From Halobacteriovorax sp. DA5 (lineage in GTDB: Bacteria; Bdellovibrionota; Bacteriovoracia; Bacteriovoracales; Bacteriovoracaceae), in assembly GCF_002903145.1 (NCBI RefSeq), contig NZ_PPDJ01000008.1, positions 286,219 through 350,218 of the forward strand: DNA of 64,000 bases, in the 5' to 3' direction. Position 1 is the first letter of the stretch. Every line of letters starts with the position of its first letter. A program made the position numbers and the translations under genes. The notes below the pieces were generated by a model. The model had not been told where the DNA came from. It worked only from the letters and a program-made list of their open reading frames with translations, and did no database searches. Below are positions 17,018 to 26,207 of the stretch, in pieces.

Positions 17018-18891
17018 AGAACTTTTTTAAGTACTTCAGAGAATTAGATTTTACAAAATATTACCCAGCGCTTTTTACAGTCGTCTTCTTGTCTGTTTTA
17101 TTTCAGTATAAGTTTCAATCTATTGAAGCAATCTTTTATGATCTAAGACTAAAGCTAGATATGACTCTCGTTCACGATGATAATATCGTTCTCATTAAGA
17201 TTGATGAAGAGAGTGATGAGTTTCTTGGCGAGAGTTATCCTTATACCTATACAACTTATCTAAAGCTTTTTAGGAAAGTCTTAAAGGATAAACCAGCAAT
17301 TATAAATTTCTTTGGAGATCTCTCTGCTCCATTAAATGAAAGAGAGGCAGCGTCTCTTCAATTGCTTCATGATGAAATTAAAGATTATATGAAGCAAGGT
17401 GGACTTTATCGTTATGGGACAGAATTAGATTCTTGGGGAGAGCGTCTTCCTCCACAAGAATTAAGAGACTTAGGATATTCTCCAGCAGTTGTGAATATTG
17501 ATAGTAAGCTCTTTGCTAAAGATGATGTCGTTAGAAGAATGGTTCTCAATATTTCAGGTGAAGAGACTCTTGATTTTTGGACTGCTAATGAATGGCGAAT
17601 AATTAATAATGAAGAACCACTTGTTTTAAATAAGCTTAAGAGTGCTTACTATATGCCAGAAGCTGATGCTAGCTTCAGCTTATTTCGTTATCCATTACGA
17701 ACACTAGAGCACTTAGAAAAACTACCTGTTCACAGAGTTGTTGTTGGAAATATTCCAAGTGGCTACTTTAATGGAAAAGTTGTTTTAATTGGCCCTGCCT
17801 ATATTTCGAATTTGAGACATTATGCAAAGACTCCATTTGATAAAGATCAGAAGAGAACTTCGAAATTAGAAATCCATGCCAATATGACAAAAGCATTAAT
17901 GGAGAATCAATTAATTTATTCAATACCTCTTTGGGTGACTAAAATTCTTTCGATGTTAATTGGTGTCATTCTTTCAATTGTTATATCTAGAATTCAGCCA
18001 GCTAAAGGACTTCTTATTACGTTTGGGATTATTGTTGGAACAGTTCTCTTTTCATATTTAATCTTTTTACTCTTTGGACTTTGGCTTTATATTACGCATA
18101 TCTTATTAACAGTGTTTGTCGTTTACTATATTTGGGTACCATTTAGGGCGATTGGTGAGTATCAACGTCGTTATAAGATTCAAGAAGAAACAAAGCTACT
18201 TAAGAGAGTTGAAAACTTAAAGCAAAACTTTATTTCGTTAATGAGTCATGACCTGAAGACACCGGTAGCCAAAATTGCAGGTGTTGCTGATAATATGCTG
18301 CAAAGAAATCGTGGTGGTGAAACCTACATGCACGATGGACTAAAAACTATTATTGATTCAACAAAAGAACTTAATAATTTTATCACTTCAATTTTAGACC
18401 TTACAAAAGTTGAGTCTCGAAATATCTCTCTTAATCTACAAAGTAAGGATGTTAATAAAATTATTGAAGATTGCGTAAATAGCTTAATGTACCTGGCGCG
18501 TTCAAAAGAGATGTCAATTGAGACAGAGCTCGGACCACTATTTCCAATTGAGATTGATGTTAGTCTCGTTAATCGTATTGTTTCTAATATTGTTGAAAAC
18601 TCGATTAAATATGCTGGTGAAGGTAAGACAATTAATATAAAGACTTGGGACGATGATACTTGGGTCTATATTGAAATTTCAGACAATGGTGTTGGTATGG
18701 GCCAAGACGATGTCGATAATATATTTGAGAAGTTTTATCGGGTTAAAAATGATGCGTCCCATATTATTAAGGGGAGCGGTCTAGGTCTTTATCTGGTAAA
18801 ATATTTCGTAGAACTTCATGGTGGTGAGATTTCTGTAACTTCATCACTTGGAGAAGGAACAAGTTTTCTAATTAAATTTTTGAATAAATAA
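17014..18891 (+). CDS. CHASE2-domain sensor histidine kinase
   Basis: The 625-residue membrane protein has an N-terminal helix near 17-33 and a large periplasmic CHASE2 domain near 40-300 (IEAIFYDLRLKLD, NIVLIKIDEESD, KVVLIGPAY). Three helices follow near 305-380, then a short coiled coil and the kinase core. The phosphoacceptor is in LMSHDLKTPVAK near 409-420. The N, G1, F and G2 boxes are NIVENSIKYAG, DNGVGMG, FEKFYR and GSGLGLYL. It autophosphorylates on His and should signal to the adjacent NtrC-type regulator. The gene overlaps the M48-like gene upstream by 4 bases. Confidence 0.93.
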   Translation: MKNFFKYFRELDFTKYYPALFTVVFLSVLFQYKFQSIEAIFYDLRLKLDMTLVHDDNIVLIKIDEESDEFLGESYPYTYTTYLKLFRKVLKDKPAIINFFGDLSAPLNEREAASLQLLHDEIKDYMKQGGLYRYGTELDSWGERLPPQELRDLGYSPAVVNIDSKLFAKDDVVRRMVLNISGEETLDFWTANEWRIINNEEPLVLNKLKSAYYMPEADASFSLFRYPLRTLEHLEKLPVHRVVVGNIPSGYFNGKVVLIGPAYISNLRHYAKTPFDKDQKRTSKLEIHANMTKALMENQLIYSIPLWVTKILSMLIGVILSIVISRIQPAKGLLITFGIIVGTVLFSYLIFLLFGLWLYITHILLTVFVVYYIWVPFRAIGEYQRRYKIQEETKLLKRVENLKQNFISLMSHDLKTPVAKIAGVADNMLQRNRGGETYMHDGLKTIIDSTKELNNFITSILDLTKVESRNISLNLQSKDVNKIIEDCVNSLMYLARSKEMSIETELGPLFPIEIDVSLVNRIVSNIVENSIKYAGEGKTINIKTWDDDTWVYIEISDNGVGMGQDDVDNIFEKFYRVKNDASHIIKGSGLGLYLVKYFVELHGGEISVTSSLGEGTSFLIKFLNK

Positions 18892-18902
18892 ATGGAGTGC
18901 AT

Positions 18903-20405
18903 ATGCATAAGGTTTTAGTTGTCGATGATGATAAAGTTTTACAAACCTCAGTAAGAGAGGCGTTGGAATTTCATCACTTTGCAGTTGATGTTGCCGACAA
19001 CGGGAAAGAGGCGTTAAGTGCTGTTTATAAGACTAAGTATGATCTAGTTGTTATGGACGTGAACATGCCTGAAATGGATGGTATTGAAGCGTTAACAGAG
19101 ATTAAGAAACATGATCCTTCAGTAATTGTTATTATCTTAACTGCGTATTCAAATGTTACTGATGCGGTAAAGGTCGTAAAAGAAGGCGCTTATAATTACC
19201 TTGAAAAGCCGATCAGCTCAGACAATCTTGTTTCATTGATTAAGCGTGCCCTTAAAGCAAGATCACTTGTTGAAACAGTTGGTTTCTCGGCTCCAGTTTT
19301 ATCACTTGGTGATACAAAAAATAAATTTGTTGGTGAATCAGATGTTATGCAGAAGGTTTTCAATGTTATTGGAAAGCTTGCGCAAGTAAACACTCCGGTT
19401 TTAATTCGAGGTGAGTCTGGTACAGGTAAAGAGCTTGTTGCTCGTGCAATTCACTATAATGGTCCAAGAAAAGATGAAAAATTTGTAACGATTAACTTGG
19501 CAGCTATTCCTGAAAACTTAATAGAGTCAGAATTATTTGGTCACGAAAAAGGTGCATTTACTGGTGCTAACGAAAGAAAAATCGGTAAGTTTCAATTTGC
19601 TGATGGTGGAACTCTTTTCTTAGATGAGATCGGTGATGTTTCACCAACGATGCAAGTTAAACTACTGCGCGTTCTTCAAGAAGGTACCTTCACTCCTGTC
19701 GGTTCAAATAGAGAGATTAAAGCTGATGTTCGTGTAATTGCAGCTTCACACAAACCATTTGAAAAGATGATTGAAGAAGGAACATTTAGAGAAGACTTAT
19801 TCTACCGTTTAAATGTTCTTCCTGTATATCTTCCTCCGTTAAGAGAGAGAAACTCAGATATTCCTCATCTTGTTGAATACTACGTTAAGTATTTTAATAA
19901 TGTTCATAATCTAGAAATTAGTGGACTTGATGAAGAAGCAATGAAGATTATGCAAGGTCATGATTGGCCAGGTAATATTCGTGAGCTTAGAAATGTTATC
20001 GAGCATGCTTTCATTATTGAAAGTGGTGATATTATCAAAGCCAGCTCTTTACCAGATAAGATAAGAAAATCAGTTACAGTTGAAAATCTTGTCGAAGAAT
20101 CTCAAGCTATTATTGATTACGATGAAATTAAGGACTCTGTTCTTACAGATGCGGGACAAGATGAACAATTAATTGCAAGTGCACAAGGTTATCAATTTGT
20201 TTTTGCAACTAATGAAGTTGACGGTGAGCTAAGGCTTAATTTTTCACAAGCTAAAGATATTTTTGAAAAAGAATTTATCATCCAGGCTTTAAAAATTAAT
20301 AATGGAAAGATTAATCAAACAGCATTGAAAGCAAATATTCCTAAGAAGACACTTCTTAGAAAGATTGAAAAGTACGAGATTAACCCTAAGGAATTTTATA
20401 AATGA
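18903..20405 (+). CDS. NtrC-family sigma-54-dependent response regulator
   Basis: The protein has 500 residues from the ATG at 18903, chosen over a GTG six bases earlier because GGAG lies 5 bases before it. The receiver domain (1-120) has VVDDD, phosphoacceptor Asp near 52 in VVMDVNMPEMDG, and EKPI. The AAA+ domain (about 140-370) has GESGTGKE, GAFTGA near 216 and GGTLFLDEIGD. The C-terminus is a Fis-like helix-turn-helix (INQTALKANIPKKTLLRKI). GAFTGA means it can remodel sigma-54 polymerase. It pairs with the CHASE2 kinase 11 bases upstream. The promoter at 3884 is a possible target. Confidence 0.95.
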   Translation: MHKVLVVDDDKVLQTSVREALEFHHFAVDVADNGKEALSAVYKTKYDLVVMDVNMPEMDGIEALTEIKKHDPSVIVIILTAYSNVTDAVKVVKEGAYNYLEKPISSDNLVSLIKRALKARSLVETVGFSAPVLSLGDTKNKFVGESDVMQKVFNVIGKLAQVNTPVLIRGESGTGKELVARAIHYNGPRKDEKFVTINLAAIPENLIESELFGHEKGAFTGANERKIGKFQFADGGTLFLDEIGDVSPTMQVKLLRVLQEGTFTPVGSNREIKADVRVIAASHKPFEKMIEEGTFREDLFYRLNVLPVYLPPLRERNSDIPHLVEYYVKYFNNVHNLEISGLDEEAMKIMQGHDWPGNIRELRNVIEHAFIIESGDIIKASSLPDKIRKSVTVENLVEESQAIIDYDEIKDSVLTDAGQDEQLIASAQGYQFVFATNEVDGELRLNFSQAKDIFEKEFIIQALKINNGKINQTALKANIPKKTLLRKIEKYEINPKEFYK

Positions 20406-20902
20406 ATCGAATTTGGCAAATGACATTACTTATTGTTGGAATTCTTTTCTTGGATCAATTTTCTAAGGGAGCAATTCAATCTAGTTTTAAGCTTGGGGAA
20501 ACATTAACAGTTATTCCTGGCTTCTTTAATCTTACTTATGTGAAGAATCCTGGTGTAGCTTTTGGAATGGGGAGTGAGTTTCCTGACGTAGTTAGAATGA
20601 TTCTTTTTAAAATCCTGCCGGTAATTGCATGTCTTTGGTTTGTCTATTTAATCTGGGACTCAAGAAAGAAAAGTTATATGCTTTGTTTAGCTTATTCAAT
20701 GATCTTCGCTGGAGCTGTTGGAAATCTTATTGATCGTATCTCATTAGATTACGTCGTCGATATGTTTGATTTCTATTATAAGGGATGGCACTTTGCTGCT
20801 TTCAACGTGGCAGATGCTTCAATATCTGTAGCAGCAGGTATATATATTGTTGATTATTTTTTAACTGAAGTTCGTGGAAATAAAAAGAGTGCTAAAGCCT
20901 AG
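20402..20902 (+). CDS. lspA: Lipoprotein signal peptidase II
   Basis: The 166-residue protein has four membrane helices and the LspA signatures: DQFSKGAI near 20, VKNPGVAFGM near 49-58, GAVGNLIDRI near 106-115 with the first catalytic Asp, and FNVADASIS near 138-146 with the second. It removes the signal peptide from prolipoproteins at the inner membrane. The start overlaps the sigma-54 activator gene by 4 bases, so expression is coupled to the two-component operon, which is unusual. Many lipoprotein substrates are encoded in this window. Confidence 0.97.
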   Translation: MNRIWQMTLLIVGILFLDQFSKGAIQSSFKLGETLTVIPGFFNLTYVKNPGVAFGMGSEFPDVVRMILFKILPVIACLWFVYLIWDSRKKSYMLCLAYSMIFAGAVGNLIDRISLDYVVDMFDFYYKGWHFAAFNVADASISVAAGIYIVDYFLTEVRGNKKSAKA

Positions 20903-20904
20903 GC

Positions 20905-21345
20905 TTAAGCACTCTCTTCTTCTGTATTTGTTTCTTCACTTGGTTTTTCTTTTGTAATTCCAAATTCGCTGTGTAGCTCGTTAAGAGACTCTTCTGAAAC
21001 ATAGAGTTCTGACTTAAGAGTTTCACGTCCCCAAATTGCAAAAGCATCATTGTGCTCATACATTGTAATCGTTTCCCAAGGACAGTCTTGAGAGCAGTTT
21101 TGACAACCAATACATCTAGCTAGGTCGATTTCAACTGTTTGATTGAATTGTGGGTTATTTGGATTTGGACCAGGTACTAGTTCAATTGAGTCTACTGGAC
21201 AACCTTGGATACAGATTTCACATCCTGTACATCCTGACTGGTGAACAACAGCTAGTAGCTTAGGGCCCTTCTTACCTTTTCTCGCTGGCTTAAAGCGTGC
21301 CGAGTGGTAAGGATTCTCCACTAAAAATTTAACATCTTCGCTCAT
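20905..21345 (-). CDS. [4Fe-4S] ferredoxin-domain protein
   Basis: The protein has 146 residues from the ATG at 21345 (AGGA lies 7 bases upstream; an in-frame TTG at 21351 is less likely). Two cluster motifs, CTGCEICIQGCP near 39-50 and CIGCQNCSQDCP near 78-89, lie within a NuoI-like spacing. An acidic Glu/Thr-rich tail of about 40 residues follows. It is a cytosolic electron carrier of unknown partner, convergent to lspA with a 2-base gap. It is distinct from the smaller ferredoxin at 13440-13628. Confidence 0.88.
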   Translation of the reverse strand: MSEDVKFLVENPYHSARFKPARKGKKGPKLLAVVHQSGCTGCEICIQGCPVDSIELVPGPNPNNPQFNQTVEIDLARCIGCQNCSQDCPWETITMYEHNDAFAIWGRETLKSELYVSEESLNELHSEFGITKEKPSEETNTEEESA

Positions 21346-21413
21346 TAGCAATTCCTAATACTAAGTTAATTAGCAGTATTTTAACGTATTTCAACGCATC
21401 ATAAAAGGGATTT

Positions 21414-21442
21414 TTGCCTGATTAAAATACATTAGGTATAGT
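21414..21442 (+). promoter_or_regulatory. Candidate promoter of icmF
   Basis: TTGCCT (21414-21419), 17 bases, TATAGT (21437-21442). The leader is about 70 bases and contains a short GGTAAA/TTTACC hairpin (21474-21493). No cobalamin riboswitch is evident. Confidence 0.5.
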
Positions 21443-21516
21443 CCTTTAGCAATATTGAATGATAAAAAGCTTGGGTAAATAATTGTTTTTACCTGACGTG
21501 ATTTCAGAGGTTTAGA

Positions 21517-24500
21517 GTGAGAAAATTAAGATTTGTCACAGCGGCCAGTTTATTTGATGGCCATGATGTATCAATAAATATTATGAGAAGGCTTCTTCAG
21601 TCAAAAGGTGTGGAAGTTATTCACCTTGGACACAACCGTTCTGCACAAGAGGTTGTTGATGCTGTTTTACACGAAGACGCAAATGCTGTTGCCTTGAGTT
21701 CTTATCAAGGTGGGCATAATGAATACTTTGCTTATGTACGTGAGCTTTTAGATGAAGCTGGGGCAACTAACGTTCGTATTTTTGGCGGCGGTGGTGGTGT
21801 AATCACTCCAAAAGAAATTAAGGCCCTGCACGAAAAAGGTATCACAAGAATCTATTCTCCTGAAGACGGGATGAAATTAGGTCTTGAGGGAATTATTGAC
21901 GATATGATTGAGAGAGCTACTCACTCAACACTTGATGGCTTCACTCTTGATGCAAAAGCAAAGGATCTACCAAAGACTCAATTAGCAAAAGTAATTACTG
22001 CTATTGAAGATGGAGCCGATATTGAAATTCCTTCTTCAAATAAAAATATTCCAGTTCTTGGTATCACGGGGACAGGTGGTGCTGGTAAGTCATCTTTAAT
22101 TGATGAAACACTTTTAAGATTTCACCGCTTTTATCCAGAAAAGAAAGTTGCACTTATTTCAGTTGACCCAACTAAGAAGAAAACTCAAGGTGCTCTTTTA
22201 GGTGACCGTATTAGACTTGGTTCTGCTAATTTTGAAAACTTCTATATTAGATCACTGGCAACTCGTGACTCTGGTACAGAGCTTTCTCCTCAAATTAAAA
22301 AGACTGTTAACTTTTTAAAGGAACAAGATTTCGATTTAATTATCGTTGAAACTTCAGGTATTGGTCAGGCTTCTGATGAGATTACAAAGATCTCAGATAA
22401 GTGTGTATATGTAATGACTCCTGAGTATGGTGCTGCAACTCAACTTGAAAAAATTGAGATGCTTGAACAGGCTGACTTTGTAGTTCTAAACAAGTTTGAA
22501 AAGCCTCGTTCAGAAGATTCAATGAGAGATATTAGAAAGCAATATCGCCGCAATCATCAACTGTTTGCTGGTCATCCAGGTTCTCCGACGGATGAAGAGC
22601 TTCCAATTTTTGGAACAATGGCATCTAAGTTTAATGATGTTGGTGTAAATGCTTTATTTCAGGCTATTGCTCAAACATTTGACTTTGATCAATCACCTCT
22701 AGAAGGAATCATCGCAAATCGTGCAAGTAATGATAAGACGAGAATTATTCCTGCAGAGAGATCATTATACCTAAGAGAGATTGCTAAGGCTTCTCGTGAC
22801 TATAATAACGAAACTGAAATTAGAATGGAAAAACTTCGTGACATCGAAGCACTTGAGATCACAAGTAAAATTGTTCCAAGTAACGAAGTTGATGCAAAGC
22901 TTGCTGAGCTTAAAGCAGAGCTTGGTGAAGATGTTGAAAAAGAGATTGAACAATTTCAATCAGTTTTAAAGCAATACCAAGACGGAACTTTCACTTATCA
23001 CGTACGTGATCGAGAGTTTAAAGTTGCAACTAAATATACTTCACTTTCTGGATTAGAAATTCAAAAAGTAGGAACTCCAAGATTCTCTTCTAAAGTTGAT
23101 CAGTACCGTTTCATTAGAGATGTAAATATGCCAGGCTTCTTTCCATTCGGCGCAGGGATTTTCCCATTTAAGCGTACTGATGAAGATCCAAAGAGAATGT
23201 TTGCAGGAGAAGGTGGCCCAGCAAGAACGAATAAGCGTTTTCACTACCTTTCAAAAGATGACAAAGCGAAACGTCTTTCAACTGCTTTTGACTCTGTAAC
23301 TCTTTACGGAGAAGATCCAGATCTTCGTCCAGATATCTTTGGTAAAATTGGTGAAGCCGGAGTTTCGATTGCGACAGTTGAAGATATGGAATTACTATTT
23401 GATGGCTTTGATCTATCTGATCCATATACATCTGTATCAATGACAATTAATGGCCCTGCACCAATTATGTTAGCTTTCTACTTAAACACTGCTTTAAGAC
23501 AAAAGTTAAAAGGTGAGGATTATTACGATAATGAAAAACGCCTAGCAATTCTTCAACAAATTAGAGGTACTGTACAAGCAGATATCCTAAAAGAAGATCA
23601 GGCACAGAACACATGTATCTTCTCTCTTGAGTTTGCACTTAAGATGATGGGAGATGTTCAAGAGTATTTCTGTCAGCAGAAAATTAAAAATTACTATACG
23701 GTTTCAATTTCGGGATACCATATTGCAGAAGCTGGCGCGAACCCTATTACTCAAGTTGCTTTCACTCTTGCTAATGGTTTCACTTTTGTTGAGTACTACT
23801 TAGCTCGTGGATTAAATATTGATGAGTTCTCTCAAAACTTATCTTTCTTCTTCTCTAATGGTCTTGATCCTGAATACTCAGTGATCGGACGTGTTGCTAG
23901 AAAGATTTGGGCGATCACAATGCGTGATAAATATGGTGCAAATGACAAGTCTCAAAAATTTAAATATCACATTCAAACTTCAGGGCGTTCTTTACACGCT
24001 CAAGAAATTGATTTCAATGATATTAGAACGACTCTACAAGCTTACCTTGCACTTTCTGATAATTGTAACTCTCTTCATACAAATGCTTATGATGAAGCGA
24101 TTACGACTCCAACTGAAGAGTCTGTAAGACGTGCAATGGCAATTCAGATGATTATTAACCGCGAGTTTGGTTTAAATAAATCTGACAACCCTATGCAGGG
24201 AGCTTACGTAATTGAAGAGTTAGCCGATCTTGTTGAAGAAGCTATCTTAGCAGAATTTGAAAGAATTTCTGATAAGGGTGGTGTTCTTGGTGCAATGGAA
24301 AGTATGTATCAAAGATCAAAAATTCAAGAAGAGTCTCTATACTATGAGACACTAAAAGATACTGGTGAACTTCCAATCATTGGTGTTAATACTTATATTG
24401 CAGACAATATTGATGAGCAGTTAAACCAAGAAATTGAACTTTCACGTTGTAGCGACGAAGAAAAGAAAGGTCAGATTTCACGTTTAAATGATTTCAAATC

Positions 24501-24666
24501 TAGAAATGCTGATAAATCTGATGAAGCACTAAATAAACTAAGAGCAGTTGCTTTATCTGGTGGAAATATTTTTGCTGAACTTATTGAAACAGTTAATTAT
24601 TGTTCTCTTGGACAAATCACTAATCTTCTTTATGAAATTGGTGGGAAGTACAGAAGGAATATGTAA
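21517..24666 (+). CDS. icmF: Fused isobutyryl-CoA mutase IcmF
   Basis: The 1049-residue protein starts at a GTG with AGAGG upstream. Domain order is diagnostic. A B12-binding domain comes first (FDGHDVSINIMRR near 13-25, the cobalt-ligating His at 16; GGHNEY, FGGGGGV). A MeaB-type G-protein chaperone is in the middle (GTGGAGKSS near 187-195, ALISVDPTKKK, GDRIRLGS, ETSGIGQ, NKFEKP). The mutase barrel follows from about 520 (GGPARTNKRFHYLSK, YHIQTSGRSLHAQE). It interconverts isobutyryl-CoA and n-butyryl-CoA with adenosylcobalamin. The gene for adenosyltransferase follows at once, sharing the TAATG junction. Confidence 0.95.
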   Translation: MRKLRFVTAASLFDGHDVSINIMRRLLQSKGVEVIHLGHNRSAQEVVDAVLHEDANAVALSSYQGGHNEYFAYVRELLDEAGATNVRIFGGGGGVITPKEIKALHEKGITRIYSPEDGMKLGLEGIIDDMIERATHSTLDGFTLDAKAKDLPKTQLAKVITAIEDGADIEIPSSNKNIPVLGITGTGGAGKSSLIDETLLRFHRFYPEKKVALISVDPTKKKTQGALLGDRIRLGSANFENFYIRSLATRDSGTELSPQIKKTVNFLKEQDFDLIIVETSGIGQASDEITKISDKCVYVMTPEYGAATQLEKIEMLEQADFVVLNKFEKPRSEDSMRDIRKQYRRNHQLFAGHPGSPTDEELPIFGTMASKFNDVGVNALFQAIAQTFDFDQSPLEGIIANRASNDKTRIIPAERSLYLREIAKASRDYNNETEIRMEKLRDIEALEITSKIVPSNEVDAKLAELKAELGEDVEKEIEQFQSVLKQYQDGTFTYHVRDREFKVATKYTSLSGLEIQKVGTPRFSSKVDQYRFIRDVNMPGFFPFGAGIFPFKRTDEDPKRMFAGEGGPARTNKRFHYLSKDDKAKRLSTAFDSVTLYGEDPDLRPDIFGKIGEAGVSIATVEDMELLFDGFDLSDPYTSVSMTINGPAPIMLAFYLNTALRQKLKGEDYYDNEKRLAILQQIRGTVQADILKEDQAQNTCIFSLEFALKMMGDVQEYFCQQKIKNYYTVSISGYHIAEAGANPITQVAFTLANGFTFVEYYLARGLNIDEFSQNLSFFFSNGLDPEYSVIGRVARKIWAITMRDKYGANDKSQKFKYHIQTSGRSLHAQEIDFNDIRTTLQAYLALSDNCNSLHTNAYDEAITTPTEESVRRAMAIQMIINREFGLNKSDNPMQGAYVIEELADLVEEAILAEFERISDKGGVLGAMESMYQRSKIQEESLYYETLKDTGELPIIGVNTYIADNIDEQLNQEIELSRCSDEEKKGQISRLNDFKSRNADKSDEALNKLRAVALSGGNIFAELIETVNYCSLGQITNLLYEIGGKYRRNM

Positions 24667-25220
24667 TGAAGAAGTCGAAGATCTACACTCGTACAGGTGA
24701 TAAAGGTGAGACTAGTCTTGTTGGAGGCCAACGAGTATCTAAAGCAAGTGCTCGTATAAATCTTTATGGAAATCTTGATGAGCTTAATAGCTATGTAGGT
24801 CTATCGCTCTGTTACATCGATGTTTCGAGAGTAAAAAATACTTTTAAATCAATTCAAGAAAATCTTTTTGTTCTCGGTTCTAACTTCGCAACGCTTAGAG
24901 AGGACCGAGATAATTTTAAATTACCGAAATTAAGTATTGAAGACATCCTTCATTTAGAAGGAGAAATCGATTATTTTGATTCTGTAGTAGATCCTTTAAA
25001 ATATTTCATACTTCCTGGTGGAAGCGTTGCTGCCTCTAACGTTCATATTTGTCGCACAAAAACACGCCAAGTTGAAAGAGAAGCCGTGGAGCTTGGGGAT
25101 GTAGATCCAATTGATTTAGAGTATTTAAATCGACTATCGGATTATTTCTTTATCGTTGCTAGATTTTTAAATAAGCATGAAAATATTCAAGATATTCCTT
25201 GGGTACCAAAAAAAGATTAA
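24666..25220 (+). CDS. PduO-type cob(I)alamin adenosyltransferase
   Basis: The 184-residue protein shows the ATP-binding N-terminus TRTGDKGETSLVGGQRVSK near 8-26, GNLDELNSYVGLS near 35-47, and the C-terminal RTKTRQVEREAVEL and YLNRLSDYFFIVARFLN blocks of the PduO/MMAB family. It adds the 5'-deoxyadenosyl group to cobalamin. It begins at the last base of icmF, so the mutase and the enzyme that supplies (and may load) its cofactor are translated together. Confidence 0.95.
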   Translation: MKKSKIYTRTGDKGETSLVGGQRVSKASARINLYGNLDELNSYVGLSLCYIDVSRVKNTFKSIQENLFVLGSNFATLREDRDNFKLPKLSIEDILHLEGEIDYFDSVVDPLKYFILPGGSVAASNVHICRTKTRQVEREAVELGDVDPIDLEYLNRLSDYFFIVARFLNKHENIQDIPWVPKKD

Positions 25221-25226
25221 GAAGGC

Positions 25227-25781
25227 TTACTTGAAGAATTTTAAAATCTTAGTCATGACAGTTTTGTCTTCTGGCTCAGGTTTTTTCTTTTTTGCGACTT
25301 TCTTTCTAACTTTTTGAATAGGCTGTTTCTTATTAATTTCGGCTCTTAACTTCTGTTTTTCAAGTGATAATTGGTTTAGGGCCAAAAATCCGGTTTGATC
25401 AGATAGCACAGTAGATGTTTGAGTACTATTATGAGAGATCTCATTAGCGTCTACTGGCTTTGTTAGAAATTTATACTCAATATCAGTTAAGTCGTTTAGA
25501 TCAATACAGATGATGCAATTTCCAATACGTACCGTTTCATAAATATAGAGACGCTGCTCATCTATTAATTTTTTATTGTTAATATAGGTACCGTTTGTCG
25601 ATCCTAGATCCTTAACAATTATTTCCTTATTATGATAAGTAATTTCTAGATGTTTTGATGAAATTTTAGAGTCATCGATTGAAATATCAACAGACGACTT
25701 AGAGCGTCCAAAGCTTAATTTAGGTTTAATTAGAACCTTTGCTTTATTTTCACCGCTCTTAATAATCAATGAGATAGACAT
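25227..25781 (-). CDS. FHA-domain protein
   Basis: The 184-residue protein has an N-terminal FHA domain (about 15-95) with the conserved FGRSKSSVDISIDD, ISSKHLEI and DLGSTNGTYINN motifs that bind phosphothreonine. The C-terminal half is low in structure and ends in a Lys-rich stretch (KVRKKVAKKKK) and a short amphipathic tail. It may recruit phosphorylated partners, but no Ser/Thr kinase gene is in the window. It is a single gene, convergent to the adenosyltransferase gene and divergent from the Fe-S carrier gene. Confidence 0.9.
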   Translation of the reverse strand: MSISLIIKSGENKAKVLIKPKLSFGRSKSSVDISIDDSKISSKHLEITYHNKEIIVKDLGSTNGTYINNKKLIDEQRLYIYETVRIGNCIICIDLNDLTDIEYKFLTKPVDANEISHNSTQTSTVLSDQTGFLALNQLSLEKQKLRAEINKKQPIQKVRKKVAKKKKPEPEDKTVMTKILKFFK

Positions 25782-25868
25782 TGTTTCTTGCTCCTATATA
25801 AAGTATATCATCATTGTGATATAATTCAGTTATTGGTCATTATTACCTACGTAATATTAGAGGTTTAT

Positions 25869-26204
25869 ATGAACGAGTTATTAAATGTGACGCCAAAAGC
25901 AGTTGCACAAATAAAAAATATTTTCGAAAGTGAGGATCGATCGACTCAAGACTTCGGCTTACGCCTTGGAGTTATTGGTGGAGGTTGTTCAGGTCTTTCT
26001 TATAATATTGATTTTGATGCTCCTAAAGAGTCAGACAATATTATTGAACTAGATGGTGTAAGGATTCTCGTGGATCCAAAGTCATCGATCTACTTAAGTG
26101 GTATTACTTTAGATTTTAAAGACGGCCTTAATGGTAAAGGTTTTGTTTTTGAAAACCCAAATGCAAAGAATACTTGTGGTTGTGGTGAAAGCTTTAGTGT
26201 TTAG
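25869..26204 (+). CDS. A-type iron-sulfur carrier (IscA/ErpA/SufA family)
   Basis: The protein has 111 residues from the ATG at 25869, which has AGAGG 5 bases upstream; the frame is open further back but without a good start. It shows LGVIGGGCSGLSYNI near 33-47 with the first Cys, and the C-terminal CGCGESF with the Cys pair that binds the cluster. Such proteins carry [4Fe-4S] or [2Fe-2S] clusters to apo-proteins. It is followed 3 bases later by a YgfZ-TPR fusion, and YgfZ also acts in Fe-S assembly, which fits one operon. Confidence 0.93.
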   Translation: MNELLNVTPKAVAQIKNIFESEDRSTQDFGLRLGVIGGGCSGLSYNIDFDAPKESDNIIELDGVRILVDPKSSIYLSGITLDFKDGLNGKGFVFENPNAKNTCGCGESFSV

Positions 26205-26207
26205 TTA

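Noticed and set aside
25788..25868. Upstream extension of the A-type Fe-S carrier frame by 27 codons
   Set aside because: No ribosome binding site and an unusual hydrophobic head. The ATG at 25869 has a good site and matches the family's length.
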